Below, piece by piece: positions 1 through 28,993 of a stretch of 64,000 nucleotides of DNA. A program made the position numbers and the translations under genes. The stretch's first letter is position 1; each line of letters opens with the position of its first letter. The notes under the pieces are model-generated. The model saw nothing but the letters and a program-made list of their open reading frames with translations. It ran no database searches and had not been told where the DNA came from. The stretch spans positions 4,712,001 to 4,776,000 of the forward strand of contig CAVNZM010000016.1 in the NCBI GenBank assembly GCA_963693365.1, written 5' to 3'. The DNA is from Amoebidium appalachense (Eukaryota > Ichthyosporea).

Positions 1-265
1 CATACACGAGAGAAAAAAAATTCGGCTCTCGTGTGTTCAAACCTCATATCGTGTTTGACTTGACGATATATCAGTATCCAGACCTGACAACCATATGATC
101 ATGCTCATTTTTTTTTTATTTGTTTTTTTTGCCCCCTTTTCCCCGATTACCCGTTCATGTTTTATATTCGCTGTTCTCCTGGAGAAGCTACAAGAAAAAT
201 GTCGACTGACTATCAGTGCTGATGCACGAGGCCTATACAGAGAGCAATGTATCAACCATTCGTAC

Positions 266-16375
<16,110 letters not shown>

Positions 16376-16819
16376 AGTGGTGTGCTGCTTCTGCTCGTTC
16401 GCATACTCTCAAAAACCAAATGAACAAGTTCTATGATCCCTGTACACAACAACGTTGAAGTGCAGGACAACATGCCCCATCGCCTGGCTTTTTCCTGAAA
16501 GTAAAGGATATCGACGACATACCTGGTTTGCCGCTGTTTCTCGTGTCGATGGGACACAAAAAGGCTGTTAAACCACCTGTACCGAGGCAGTGCATATTGA
16601 GTTGATAAAATTTGAAAGCTTCCTGGTCATCCCCTATAGGGATGCTTGATAAGCTAAGGTAAGGGCCGCACACATACATTTAAAACAGCAGCTACCATAC
16701 CTGCTCAAGTATGTAAACACGGAGGTTATGGGTTGTCTTGTACAGACTAGCTGATGTGTGTGCATGTGCGATGTATGCAAGTGCAAGGGTGTGTGCCATG
16801 TGTTTCTGTGTTCTTGATC

Positions 16820-17095
16820 TATGTCTTTTTGCATTTGTGCGTCGTATTTGTAGTGGTATATGAGTGTGCTCGGTGTGCATGTGCTTGCTTGTTATGTGTG
16901 TGTGTGTGTGTGTGCATGTGCAAGTGTGTACAGGTTTATGTGCGCGCGTCTTGATCTATGCCTTTTTGCACTTGTGTGTCGGATCTATGCCTTTTTGCAC
17001 TTGTGTGTCGTGTTTGTGGTGGGATATGAGGGTGCTCGGTGTGCATGTGCTTGCTCATTTGTGTATCCGTGTGTGCAAGTGTGTACAGGTCTATC
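16820..17095. repeat. GT-rich tandem duplications upstream of the cyclase start
   Basis: GATCTATGCCTTTTTGCACT occurs twice about 30 bp apart (16953 and 16983), and a longer unit of about 140 bp from 16817 is repeated with changes. Confidence 0.75.
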
Positions 17096-18227
17096 TGCGC
17101 TCGAACACACGTGCACGTGTGTGCCCTTGAGCATGTACATATGTCAATGAAGTGTTCCGTTACAAATGACGTGAGAGCGTGCGCCCACTGGCTTCATCAT
17201 CTTCGTGCCCTTGAGACATCAAAACCTCCTTGCCTGTGCCACACCCAGGCACAACGTTGTGTATGCTATAGTTGATGTGGGGTGTAATGAGTGCACCTTC
17301 AGGCATGCGTTGAGCGAAAGCCTCCGCAAATTAGGAGTAGTGGCCGGAATTAATAAAACAGCATAATCTCTCTAAACCAAACTTACCGAGGTTTCCTGCC
17401 GGAGACTCCGGTCTTAGATTAGCGTGAGTTGAAAGAAAGAAGCCATGAGTTGGGCTAACCAAACAAGCAGATGCTTTACTTTCTATACATACACAGAAAC
17501 TAGCATCTTCCTCTTCTAGCTATGACTCTCCTACTTAGCCAAACAACGAAAAAACAGCTGCCCTCAGACAGCCTCACAAAGTTGCAACTTGCAAGTGACC
17601 GCCGTGCACTCCGCCGAGACACAGCTACAAAATGCGGGATTAAAGGTCGTTTAGGATGCATGATACTTATCCAATAGTTCACGACATAAAACATGCGATT
17701 GCTGGGCGCAGCGTATATGACAAGGGTCTTTTTAAACACACATATGTTATTAGAGAATCCGGAGGGAAAAACCCTCGACATTTTCTTAATGGCTGGTCTA
17801 CGAATGCCTTCGAGATAACCTGTTGAGATTTGACTTATATACATTTTTAGTTTTGCTCAAAGAGGGAAGTTGGACGAACCCTGCAACGTGCCGGAATTTA
17901 TGTCTTGGGATGACCATGTCAGAATGGAACAGCCAATAGCTAAGAGCCAACAATATCCAAATTTCACCGTCTATTTTTGCCTGAAGGCCCTCAGCCACTG
18001 GCCAGGCCTCGTCAACGCACCATCGCGACTTTTGAGACCGCACAGCATTTTTTGAGGACATAACTGCCAGCAAACTGTACGTTTATAGAAAAAAGATACC
18101 CGAGTTTTTTATTATTCCTTCTATTACACCACTGGTATAACCCAAAAGGTTAGTATTATTGCTCCGCACCATAGCATACAACAACTCGAAGACCAGGGCG
18201 TCGCCCGGCGCGCCGCCCACGCGTTCG

Positions 18228-18270
18228 CGTTTGATTGGCTACACTCAGGAATGTGGACTCTGATTGGCTT
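18228..18270 (-). promoter_or_regulatory. Candidate CCAAT-box promoter of the cyclase gene
   Basis: Two AGCCAATC boxes on the minus strand (18233-18240 and 18262-18269), 29 bp apart, next to the most GC-rich non-repeat stretch of the intergenic region (CGCCCGGCGCGCCGCCC). The first coding exon lies about 1.9 kb downstream, so a 5' UTR intron would be needed. Confidence 0.35.
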
Positions 18271-20400
18271 AGCCGACACCGCCCCGCTAGCTAAAAAGCA
18301 AAATACCACAAGACCACAAATTTAGTGTCTCACCATAAAACGAAAGGATATGTCACATCATATGAAAGGAAGTAGGGAGAAAGTAAAAGTGGAAAGAGTT
18401 GTCACAGGGAAGGAAGGCTTACAGCCTGGAGAGAGAAAGATTGCACACCAGAAACCGAAAGACTGAGAATTATAGCTTGTTATGGGCATGTGGTTTCATC
18501 CCTCGACATTTTCTATGGGTGGGTGGACTGTGTGTGTCTGTGTCTTGTGTGTGCGTGTGTGGGTGCATGTGTGCGTGCGTGTGTGGGTGTGTGGGTGTGG
18601 GTGTGGGTGTCTGCATGCGTGCGTGTGTCTGTCTGTGTGATTGTCTGTGTGTGTGTGCGTGTGGTGTGGACGGGAAGGTGTGGTGTGCGTGAGGGTGTGG
18701 GTGTTGTGCGTGAGCGTGGATGAGTGGGTGGGTGGGTGTGGGGTGTGTGTGTGTGGTTGGGCGGAAGGGCTGTGTGTGGGTGAGCGGGTGGGTAAGGGGA
18801 TGAAAGCACGAACGTTATATCGATCCTTGTCTCTTTTCAGTCTTTTGGAGACCTATCATCTTCAAAGACATCCCTTCTTTTAGCGGGGTGGTTGCAAAAC
18901 GAACCACAGGGAGGGGGGAGGCGGACGTGACGGCTTAGAGCAGTAGGAGAGAGGGCGAACGGTGGTTAATGCTGTTATTCTAACAATCATTTCGGTTGTT
19001 CGGGTTAGGGAAAGATGACCAAGCAAGACGTGGGAGAGGAAGAAAAGGTGGGTTGTGGGGGGAGGGGGGGGGAGGGGGGGGCTGGCTGGTGTGTTGGCGG
19101 GCTCATCTGCTTTCACTTGTACTTGTGTATAGAACAGGCACTTGCATACAAAAAAGCGTCGATCACCGTATGTTCTCGCAGCTTTTGGCGGAGTGGTAGG
19201 TACGCAAGCATTGTGAAAGCACACCTTCGGATCTGTGTGTGAAATCTGCAAGTTCGTGCAACACTGATACACTGAATAAAACAAATATACACGTTGAAAA
19301 CTTCACGCCAAACTCTTTGGCAAAGTCGCAAAACAACGACAAATACTCCAAATGCGGCCAACCATGTACGTGGATACAACCACAGCCATACTGTCCCCCC
19401 TCCCCCCCCCCCCCCCCCCCCTCCTCCCTCCCGCCTCCCCCCTTCTCCCTGCCCCACATACGGCAACATCACCGTCGAATCGTAGCTGCCACACTCACCC
19501 CTCACAGCTTTTTACCCCCACAAGACCACTCAAACCCAAACGCACATTATTTATTTCAAGAGTTTATTAGGATGCTGCAGCGATGTCAGATGCTTAGACC
19601 ATTATGAGCACACCACCACCCACTGGGACAGGTTAGGGTACTGATCCAGCAATTTCGCTGGTGCTTTTGGCCGCACGGAAAGGATTTGTTCTTGGCCTTT
19701 CAATGTTGTGCTTCTTTGACCAATGCTCGCCACTGGCCTATAAACACAGCCCCCCTCCCCCCCTCCTCCCCCTCCTCCCCACGGTCCAATTTTTACTCTC
19801 TTCTTTCCCCTACTCTTACTTGACGTGATCGAGATAACACGTGGACCGACGGGACTCTGGCTCCCCCCCCCCCCCCCCCCCCCCCCTTTTTTTTTTTCCG
19901 AAGACAAACTCGAGGCGGCAACCCACACACCAGTAGTACAGCCGCCTGCCTCGCTATCTTCTGGATCTTGCCTGATAATCACAGTTCACGGAAATTTTGG
20001 CTAGCAAAGTCTCTAGCAAAGGCAGCGTTTCAATGGATTTGGGGAAGCCGGGGGGGGGGGGGGGGGTGAGAGAGCTTCACAGTATATCCAACGAGATAGA
20101 CCCAAAGCGAACTTTAGATATCTTGTTGAGTTCTCTTTATGATTTTCACACAGTGTTCAGGTATCTCAGTATGCACTTGCTATTGGATAACTCGTGAAGT
20201 TGTTTTTTATTGCCTCCGAAGTATGCCGTGCATACTTACATATCTCTCCGTTGAATAAATCCAGTCAAAAGAAAACTTTTTTCTACCGCAGGACTGCTAG
20301 AAGCTGCATGTCATGATCACGTATGAGCTTGAATAGGGGGTCAACAATTGCTCAAGTGTTTGCCGGGGAAGAGTAAAGTGTATGAAAGATTTTTTTTTTT

Positions 20401-21039
20401 ATAATGGATTTTATTTCGATCGGGGCATCAGACAGGGCTAAGAATGGATATATAGTACAGTTGCCATAGACACGACGAGATAGTCGCTGAGATAGCTTCA
20501 CCGGATATCCAACGAGATATACCAAAAACGAGAATTCTACAGTAAGACTGCTAAAAGCTGCACGTATGAGCTCAACTACGGGGGTCAACAATTGCTAAGT
20601 TATTATCCATGCAAGATATAATACATTCTGATATTCAACAAATACTATCTAGTAGTGATATTGGGGTAGTGGGTTTAAATGGGAAAGAATATGCAAAGGT
20701 CATGGTACGGTATCCATAATTTCATGATATATCCGGACAAGCATATGTAACAGTGTACTAATGCAAATTCATTTGAGCTTATGGAATCCAGGCCGATGCA
20801 TAAATTAAATCTAGAACAGCTTGAAGTGGTCTAAATTTTCTACAATTTAGCAATTGTTGACCCCCGTAGTTGAGCTCATACATGCAGCTTTTACTAGCCT
20901 TACGGTAGAATTCTCGTTTTTGGTATATCTCGCTGGATATCCGTGAAGCTATCTCAGTGACTATCTCGTTGTGCCTAAGGCAACTGTACTATATATCCAT
21001 TCTTAGTCGGGAAGCCCCGATCGAAACAAGATCCATTAT
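20401..21039. repeat. Fold-back element: about 195-bp inverted repeat arms around a 248-bp loop
   Basis: Left arm 20401-20598 and right arm 20847-21039 are near reverse complements along their full length (for example GGGGTCAACAATTG against CAATTGTTGACCCCC, and the GATATCC and GAATTCT blocks). A third, partial direct copy of the inner end lies at 20271-20353, and traces at 20075-20105. The loop, 20599-20846, is AT-rich and has no reading frame. This is a foldback/MITE-type repeat in the intergenic space between genes 1 and 2. Confidence 0.8.
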
Positions 21040-21561
21040 AAAAATGAAAATGAAATACTGTGTTAAAAATAGAAATCCACTCAACCAGGACGGTGACCCT
21101 ATTGTTTATTTCGCAGTTGCTTGAAATACAAAAACCACACGGTGCTAATATTAATGTTTGCAATCTGCTTTACTTCATGATCACGTGTACCCAACTTGAG
21201 CAATCTTAAACGACTCTGAAATGAAGCTTACGAACGGGCGGGTACTCATGAACGACTCGTCAGCAAATGAAAAAAAGGTTTATGTACTGACCTAGCAACC
21301 TCACACCAAAGCATGGTTTGTTCTTTAACAGCTTTGAAAAAGGCTGTATGTGTGCGTAGGTGTGTGTGGAAGTCTCGGAGAGTGTGAACGTGTGCACATG
21401 TGCGTGTGTGGTTTCTCTGTGTGTGCATGGGGGGAGGGGGGGGGGGGGGGGGAGGGGGGAGGGGGGGGGGGGGGGGGGGGGGGGAGGGGGGGGGAGGGGG
21501 GGGGGGGGGGGGAGGGGCTCGATCCCGCCCCAGTGTGCGTGTGCATGTATATAATCATGAT

Positions 21562-21645
<84 letters not shown>

Positions 21646-21660
21646 TGTGTTTGTGTGTGT

Positions 21661-21697
<37 letters not shown>

Positions 21698-21895
21698 ACG
21701 TGTGTGTGGCGTGTGTGAGCATGTGTGTGTGTGTGCGTGCGTGCGTGTGTGTGGTGTGTTTGTGTGTGTCATGTGTGTGTGTGTGCGTGTGTGTGTGTGT
21801 GTGTGCACGTGTGTGTGGCGTGTGTGAGCATGTGTGTGTGTGTGTGTGTGCGTGCGTGTGTGTGCGTGCGTGTGTGTGTGTGTGTGTGTCTGCGC
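21562..21895. repeat. (GT)n array with an internal tandem copy
   Basis: GT runs. A segment of about 110 bp with TGGTGTGTTTGTGTGTGTCA is duplicated (21642 and 21751). Intergenic, just downstream of the GPCR. Confidence 0.95.
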
Positions 21896-22221
21896 AGGGC
21901 ACTCTTGAGCATGTACGTGCTTTGCAGAGGGATGCAAGTGTATGTGTGAGGGTGCCGTTGTATCTGTGCACTGAAGATGTTTTGTGATTTATCTGCAAAC
22001 ATTCACTTGTCTACTTCGTAATGGTGCTCAACCCAAATATACGTCCTTTGCTATGACACGTGCACACTTCACAGCTTATTGACCAAGAAAGGCTACACAC
22101 TGAATGTTTCCATTGGTACAGCCTTTTCAGTTGCACCCAGAGCCAGGAATGAAAATTTTCCTTTCCGATCCATCACCATCTCCTCCAGCTCTTGGCCCGC
22201 TCGCTCCAATTCTTCGGTCTC

Positions 22222-22529
22222 TCATGCTAATATTTCCAGGTCTGAAATTTCAGGGGTGTCCAACAACTCATGATTAGGGATGCCCATATGCTCACTGCTG
22301 ACCGGTGGAACAACATTCAATGAACCCCCCCTTGGCTCAGTTTGCAGGTATGAGTTTTCCGGAGATTCTCCAACTTGACCTTTGTCCTTTTTGCTTCTTT
22401 TTGAGTCTCTGTCAATCACTGCGAATGCATTCGTTTCGAGTGTCAGTTTTTGATTTTTTTGAAGGTTCCCTCCCCAATCCTCCCCCCCCCCTTTCCCCCG
22501 TGCACGGGAGGAGGGGTTTTTACCAAAAC

Positions 22530-22560
<31 letters not shown>

Positions 22561-24540
22561 GCTTGAAATCTTACCATCTCCACGAAATAGTAGTAGGTGG
22601 CACCCGACCGTCGAAAGATTCAGCATTTCATATCCAACAATAAAGCCATATTCCTACTTTTTCGCTGTTTAATAAAAACCATTTTTTCGCGCCAAAACTT
22701 GGTATGTCTACATATGCTGGAGTGCCCACGCAAGTTTTTGTGGTAGGCCATGGTGGCACTGAAAATTCTGTGATGTCTCTGGCCCAGAGGGTATATCTAA
22801 ATATGTATATCACTTCATGTACATCCAAATATACCAGTTTTGTATCTTTTTTTTTTTTTTTTTTCGAATGCCGTTTGTTCCTTATTGATAAGCAACGTTG
22901 TGGCGGCTGAAAAGGCTTTCGGGGGTGTTGTGTGTGTGTTTGTGTGTGTGTGAGTTACAGGATGTATGTGTGCACGTACTGAGCCTCGTGTGTGTGTGAT
23001 GATATGATGATACCGTGTGTGTGCGTGCAGGCTTTGTGTGAGTGGGTGTTTGCCTGTGTGCATATGCGTGCATACGTACTCCTGTGTGTGTGTTTGTGTG
23101 CTTGTGTGTGCTTGTGTGCATGTGTGTGTGTGTGCATTTGTGCGTGCGTGCATGCGTGTATGCGTGCGTGTGTGTACGTGCGTGCGCGCGCGTGTGTATA
23201 TGTATGTGTGTGTGTGTGTGTGTTACCTGCCCGGCTGAACATGTTTCCAACTCCTGTTACATATATGTTTCCATCAGACCCGCTCCCCAAGTGCGAATCT
23301 CCATTGATCGGTTGAATCCTCGACCCGGCCCCATTAATTGCAGACATGTGTTTGGATAACTGCTTTGAAATTTGGTTTTTCGCTTGGCCCATGTGCAATC
23401 GCAATTTGGGCACCAACATAAAGCAGACGGCGACGGTGATGCCAAGAAGGAGGGAGACAGACACGAGGGAGTACCAGGCGGTGGCGCTGTCGACTGAAGC
23501 CACCATTGGACCGATGCACACACACAGCAGGCCTGGGGGGTGGCGAGGGGGGGGTTTGGGGGAGGGGGGGGGGGGGGGGGGACGGAGGGGAAGGGGCGGG
23601 GGGAGGGGGGAGGGGGGGGTGGGGGGAGGGGGGTGGGGGGGGGGGGAAGGGGAGGGGGGAGGGGGAGGGGGTAAAACAAGAAGAGTTGGAAATGAGGATT
23701 TATGGCGATGATCTGTCGAATATATGAGCTGACTGTCCGAAGCTGGCAAGCGTGCCGCGACGAAATGGTAATTGATATTCTAATATATGATATATATGAT
23801 AGTATGTATGTGTATGTTGTCCGATCACCTTTTCTTTCTTTCTCTTTTTTTTTTCTTTTCTTTTTTTTTCCTTTTTTTTTTTTTTTGGCCTTTTTTTTTT
23901 TGGCTGTAATTTCCGTTCCCCAAAACCAGAAGGGCCGGGGGGGAGGGGAGGGGAGAGGGGGAGGGGAGGGAAGGAAAAGGGGTAGTTGGGGGGAAGGGGG
24001 GGGGGGGGAAGAGCTACCGGTCAAGTAAACGACAACGGCAATGACCTTGGCCTCCTGATACAGGTCGGGCACTTTGCAGATTTGAATTGAAATGGCGCAG
24101 GCACCAAACACCAGCAACACGTTAAATATAGCAACGCCCAAAAAGGCAGGTGATGTAATGGACACCTGAGCCGCAAGGGTGGGGATGGGATAAGAGCGGG
24201 TGTAGCCCTCCAGAGACCTGCACGGGGGGGCCGGCGGGGGGGGGGGGGGGGGGAGGGGGGGGGAAAAGGGGCCGGGCAGGGAGGGAGGGGGGAGGGAGAG
24301 GGGTTGGGGGTTGGGGGGGGGGGGGGGAGGAGGATATGCCACATTAGGGGATGGCAACCATGGAAGCAAATGCATTGATAAACCGCAGGAAGAAAACACA
24401 ACAGTCGAAATCAAAAAAACGGTGCATGCAGAATATCCTGATGTTACTTGTAGCATGCCTTGTGCAGAGCCCGTCAGGGGGGTTTCCTCATAGCTCCCAC
24501 AAAAGAACGGGTTTCAGCGTCTCCTTTTTTTTTTTTTTTT

Positions 24541-24594
<54 letters not shown>

Positions 24595-25926
24595 GGGCGA
24601 TGGAGAGGATTGGGAGGGGGGGGGGAGGGGTTGTTGTTGTGAAAATTCCAACCACTAACTAGGACAAAAAGCAATTGCTGTCAACTTCTGTAACATGGTC
24701 CCTCTTCCCTCCCCCCTCCCTTCTCTTCCCCTCCAGAGTCGGCTCTCAGTCTCGTTGCCTTCTTTCCCCTCCACCCCTTCCCCCCCAACTAGTTCCGGCA
24801 CCTTTTACCTTGCTCCTCCCCCCTTCCTGTCTTTCTCATTTCGCTGCCCCGGTACGTAACAGGTGTGTAAGTGTGTACTGGTGATAGGGGAAGTGATGAA
24901 TGGGGGAGAGGGGTGAGGCGGGGGGGTGGGGCGGAGGAATCGAGGAAAGGGGGAAGGGAGGGGGGGGGAAGGGGGGAGGGGGGAGGGGGGGGGAATCTCA
25001 CGTAACAGTAAAGGAAACCTCCCGGGTGGTGTGGAAGGGCCCATCTGTGGCTCCAACAGCCAATAGGAGAGCGAGCTCGATTACCATACATAGGAATACC
25101 GGTATGAGGAGGACCCAGTCGGTGATTTTCATAGACTGGACCCGACGGGGGGCAAAGCAGATGTAGATGCGGGCAACTTCGCCAGAAGAGACGAGAAGGC
25201 AAGGCCAATGCCCATAAATAGAAATCCCAATCCGATTGGAAGGCGCAGGCCCAGTGGGGGACCTGCCAAAAGAGGAAGCGAAAGAGAGATAAAATGGCGC
25301 CCAATAGGAAGAGGCAGAGGAAGAGGGGCGAGTCGTTTTTGAGCAATTTGTAGGTATGGTGCCTCCACGCCAACACACCAAATACGACACATGCAAGTAT
25401 TCCTAATATGGAAAACACGGTGATGGCAATGACCAATGGCGTGAAAGATCCCGGGTACGAACACCCCATCTCGATCGGGTCAGGGAGCTCGCCGTGGTCA
25501 TCCCTGCATACCGGGTTGTCTAGGGTGATAATTTCAGGGACTATCCACGAAGATTGGACATTTATCATGCCGGTTTTCTCGCTGCATGGGCCATGGGTGT
25601 AATGCAGGTGCCGGTCGAAGGTGCATTTGGGGGTCATCACGTGATCCATCAGTCAGCACACGTGCGCCGCTGCCTGTGTGGGGTTTTTTTTTTTTTTTTT
25701 TTTTTTTTGTCTGGTCAGCGTCAGGTGTCCCTACGACAGGAGGGGCTGGCCTGTGCCCCCAGGGGAGGGGGGGAGGGGAGGGGGTGGTGTTGTGGAGCAA
25801 CGATATGGGAGGTAAAGTTGACATCCGATAGGATTATGTAGTGAAGAACGGGTGGTTGAATGATTTGAATGATAATGATGCAGTGTGTCCAAAGTACAAA
25901 AGAAAAAAGAAGGAGGGAAAAGGGGT

Positions 25927-25957
<31 letters not shown>

Positions 25958-26674
25958 GGGGAGGGGGGGGAGACCAATGCAGGCACAGGCCAAGAAGCCA
26001 GCCATGAGGGTAGTGCACGAGAGAAGGGGAGGGACTTCTTTTCGTCTCCTTTTGATTCTTTTTTTTCTTTTTCCTTTCTTTTTTTTATGTGGGGGGGGGG
26101 GGGGGGGGGGGGAGAAGGGAGCTCTGAGGAGGGGTGTTCTGTAGAAAAGAGGATACAGTGTCCGGCATATATTGTATGTGCGGGATGAAGTAACCAATTG
26201 TTATTGTCAAATCATCTGGCAATCATTCAAGGTAATGCATCAAATGCACTTAACAAAAAACTGGGTGTGTGTGTGTGTAGGGGGGGGGGGGGGGGGGGGG
26301 GGTCGGGGTCGAAGAGCGCATATCAAGAGTACGCATCATAAGCAGAGCCCATTTTCGAACGGTTGGAGGGGACTGGGGAGGGGGGTGGGGGGTGGAGGGA
26401 GGGAGAGGGGGGGGGGGGGGGGGGGGAGAGAGAAGATGCATCATAAGCAGATCCGACTTTCGGTGGGTTGGGGGGTGGGGGGGGGGGGGGGGGGGGGGCA
26501 GCGAGGTTGGAGGGAGGGGTGGGGGGGGGAAGGGGGGGTTGCCTCGTAGGCGGTTGCATTTTTCTTGATCACAGCCCACAGCAAGTGCCTCAAGAACCCT
26601 GCCTGCTTGATTTCACTCGGGTAGGAAGGGGGTCCCATGGCGCAGTCGGGAACAATCCCGTAACCGTACGGTCT
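22222..26674 (-). CDS. Class C G-protein-coupled receptor (GABA-B/mGlu-like), reading frame damaged
   Basis: Plasma-membrane receptor with a seven-helix class C domain. Exons in order: 26543-26674 (ectodomain, [15 protein letters not shown]), 25002-25673 (end of ectodomain and TM1-TM4), 24018-24217 (TM5-TM6), 23227-23532 (TM7 and tail), 22712-22758, 22575-22653, 22222-22418. Seen: TM1 [22 protein letters not shown]2 [16 protein letters not shown], the TM3 end and loop [16 protein letters not shown]6 [15 protein letters not shown], and TM7 ending in CFMLVPKL, typical of class C receptors. Junction phases agree. Oddities: exon 25002-25673 needs two one-base insertions (near 25228 and 25171) to keep the TM3 frame, and holds an in-frame TGA near its start. 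The tail has an in-frame TGA at 22222-22224, after which the same frame stays open and Glu-rich to a TAG at 22093. The donor at 26542 is GC. The intron at 22654-22711 is only 58 bp. The start and most of the ligand-binding domain are not found. It is either a decaying gene or an assembly with indel errors. Confidence 0.8.
26303..26465 (-). repeat. Two partial ICR copies in the GPCR intron
   Basis: At 26310-26358 and 26430-26465 the sense strand reads GGGCTCTGCTTATGATGCGT and GGATCTGCTTATGATGCATC, each followed by poly-C. Only the 5' part of the unit is present. Confidence 0.7.
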
Positions 26675-27318
26675 CTGTGGATTGGTCGAATGTCATGTGA
26701 ATGAACTTAACAAGGAACCAATCAGCTTCTAACATTAAAACACAGCCAGTGTGCTGAGATAGAAGAGCCATTTGGCACGACAAGTAGCTGTGACATATGG
26801 CCTGGTCAAGGGATTTTAAACCATTTAAATTCGATTCAAGTTTAGATTTAGACCTAATGTTATGTGGGAGATGGGGCTGTGATTTTGTCGTATTACTAAA
26901 AAGGAGAAACATAACATGGTGGAGAAAGTTTGGTTTTGGTGTCATGTGATAACTACGGTACGTGCATGTGTAGGCGACAGGCATGTTGCGTGAGTTTGTG
27001 TGTCCCACAAAACAGAGCGAAAGGGAGACGGAGGGCGTGTGTGCGTGTTTGTGGTGTGTGTGTGTGCATTCGTGATTGTGTGGGCAAGCAAGTATGTTTG
27101 TGTGCCCTCGTGCGTTGTGTGTGTGTGTGTGGGTGTGTGTGTGTGCAGGCGCGTTTGCAGGCAAAGCGTTGGGAAGGCGGGGGGGGGGGGGGGGGGGGGG
27201 GGGGGGAGGGGGGGGGGGGGGAGGGGCCCCAGGAGCAAGTCTAAATCGAAGGGGGGGGGGGGGGGGGGATGGTTGCTGTAATGAGTGTCACACAGCAGTG
27301 CTTCGGCTTCATGGACTT

Positions 27319-27556
27319 TTTATTTCGGAGTCTGTTCTACGACTGATAACCTACTTGACCTGTTTTGCATAGTACCCATATCTACCATTTTAGCGCCTGG
27401 GCGACGAGCCACTATGGTGACGTCTTTCTGGGCCTCTTTTTCATGCAGCCGTTTAGGTGCCCAGAAAATGGCGCGAAAATAGCCGGGGTTAGGGCAGGCT
27501 TTGTTCGATGTCCACATAAGCCACTCTCGGTATTTGACACAGCCAAGCCAGCTGAG
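27319..27556 (-). CDS. Candidate orphan terminal exon
   Basis: After a CTCAG acceptor a frame stays open for about 78 codons (YREWLMWTSNKACPNPGYFR, ... VVEQTPK) to a TAA that lies inside AATAAA. It could close the GalT gene only if codon phase were ignored: phase 0 from the last GalT exon gives a different 20-residue end. I do not recognise the peptide; it may be a separate gene or chance. Confidence 0.25.
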
Positions 27557-27599
27557 AAATGTGGCTCTCGGCTGCTTGCTGCCCAGATGCTAAAACGGT

Positions 27600-28959
27600 A
27601 GATACGCAGGTTGGTTTAAGCCTTAAGGAGGTACCTAAGGGGGACCACACGACACCCAACTCCCCCCGCCTTTGGGGGGGGGGGGGGGGGGGGGGGGGGG
27701 TGAATTTACGGCACGTTGAAAATATTTTTCACCTCAGTAACGCTGTGAGCTGTTGAGTTAACACCTCGAGACTTTATCAGGTGCTGTATATTGCCCTTGC
27801 AGGTGCCCATGCCAAAAATAGCAGCTGCATGCCACCACCGGTATAAGAGACTTGGCAGATTGGCTATGTGAACAGTGAACATGTTGATGCGGAACTAATA
27901 TCTACTAGCTAATTCTGCGCGGCAACGGGGAACCAAGATCTACTTAGCTAATTCTGCACGGCGATAGGGAACTAATATCTACTAGCTAATTCTGCTCGCC
28001 CATAGGTAACTTACATCTACTAGCTATTTCTGCACGGCAACGGGGAACTAGTATCTACTAGCTAATTCTGGCACATCCTTTGACGCTTTAAAGGCCGCAG
28101 AGCACGTGCAAACATGGTATTTCCAATTATGTACTTATCAACCCCAGAGATTAAAACTAACTACGTGGTTTCATTGGCTGGTAACCAAGTAATAACGTTG
28201 CCGTTTAACAACAAGAAGGATTTCTTTTTAAACCCACCTTTAAAAATGTGCAAAGCGCACACACACATGGACGTAAAACTTTAGCCTGCATTGCCTAACT
28301 TAGTGACTTTCTAAAGCCACCGACAATACAGATTTCTCATTAAAACATTATTGAACCGTTGGATACTCAGAACGAGGGTGTCTACTTAGTCTAAACAGGT
28401 GACATAACCTATAGATAAAACTATAACAGTCGGACACAATCTAAAAGCAGACAGTTTTTGGATCTGCTATCAAGTCACTAGGCCCACGGTGCCATGTCGG
28501 ATGGAATGATTTTCTACGCCAAAATTCCATGCAATCCCTCCATGCCGCATGCCGCATATTAAAAATTCACGAGCTCCTCACCCATATATTCCCCCTCCCT
28601 TCCCCCCCCCCCCCCCCCCCTCCCGGCCCTCCCCCATCCCCGCTCTAACCACCACCAACACGTGGCCCCAAGCCTTTTTCGTCCTTGGAGCATAACTCAG
28701 TCACATGCTGCCGTGACAGGCTGTGGGGAAAGAATGGGAAAAGAATGACGGTCAGTTACAGACCAGATACCAACGGAGACAAACGGAGAAACGGTGAGTG
28801 CATGTGTGTGGCGTATGAACAGGCATCTTGGTTAGTGCTAATAACAGTAACACTATGGATACTACTTTTCAAGGTTTCAGTTAAGCTAGTCGAAACCTTG
28901 TTTATCACATATGCATACATGCACACATGCACACACACACACGCGCGCGCGCGAGCGCG

Positions 28960-28993
<34 letters not shown>

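Larger units (their letters stand above)
16376..22092. other. Intergenic region between cyclase and GPCR
   Basis: No gene I can support. It holds GT-rich tandem duplications, CCAAT boxes, the fold-back element and a (GT)n array. Two short minus-strand open stretches, around 19190-19370 (ending in FSVSVLHELADF) and 19600-19736, have plausible acceptors but match no family and cannot be joined. Confidence 0.5.

Noticed and set aside
19190-19370. Membrane-like exon (FSTCIFVLFSVSVLHELADF) resembling an acyltransferase HE motif
   Set aside because: Too short, no joinable exons, and no convincing family pattern.
22222-25673. TGA read as a sense codon in this nucleus
   Set aside because: The other five genes have no internal TGA and use TGG for Trp; p52 and the proline-rich gene end in TAA, which does not settle it, but local damage is the simpler explanation.
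28722-28793. Plus-strand exon with CAG and GTGAGT borders
   Set aside because: No neighbouring exon in phase and no family match; mentioned only as part of the unassigned region.
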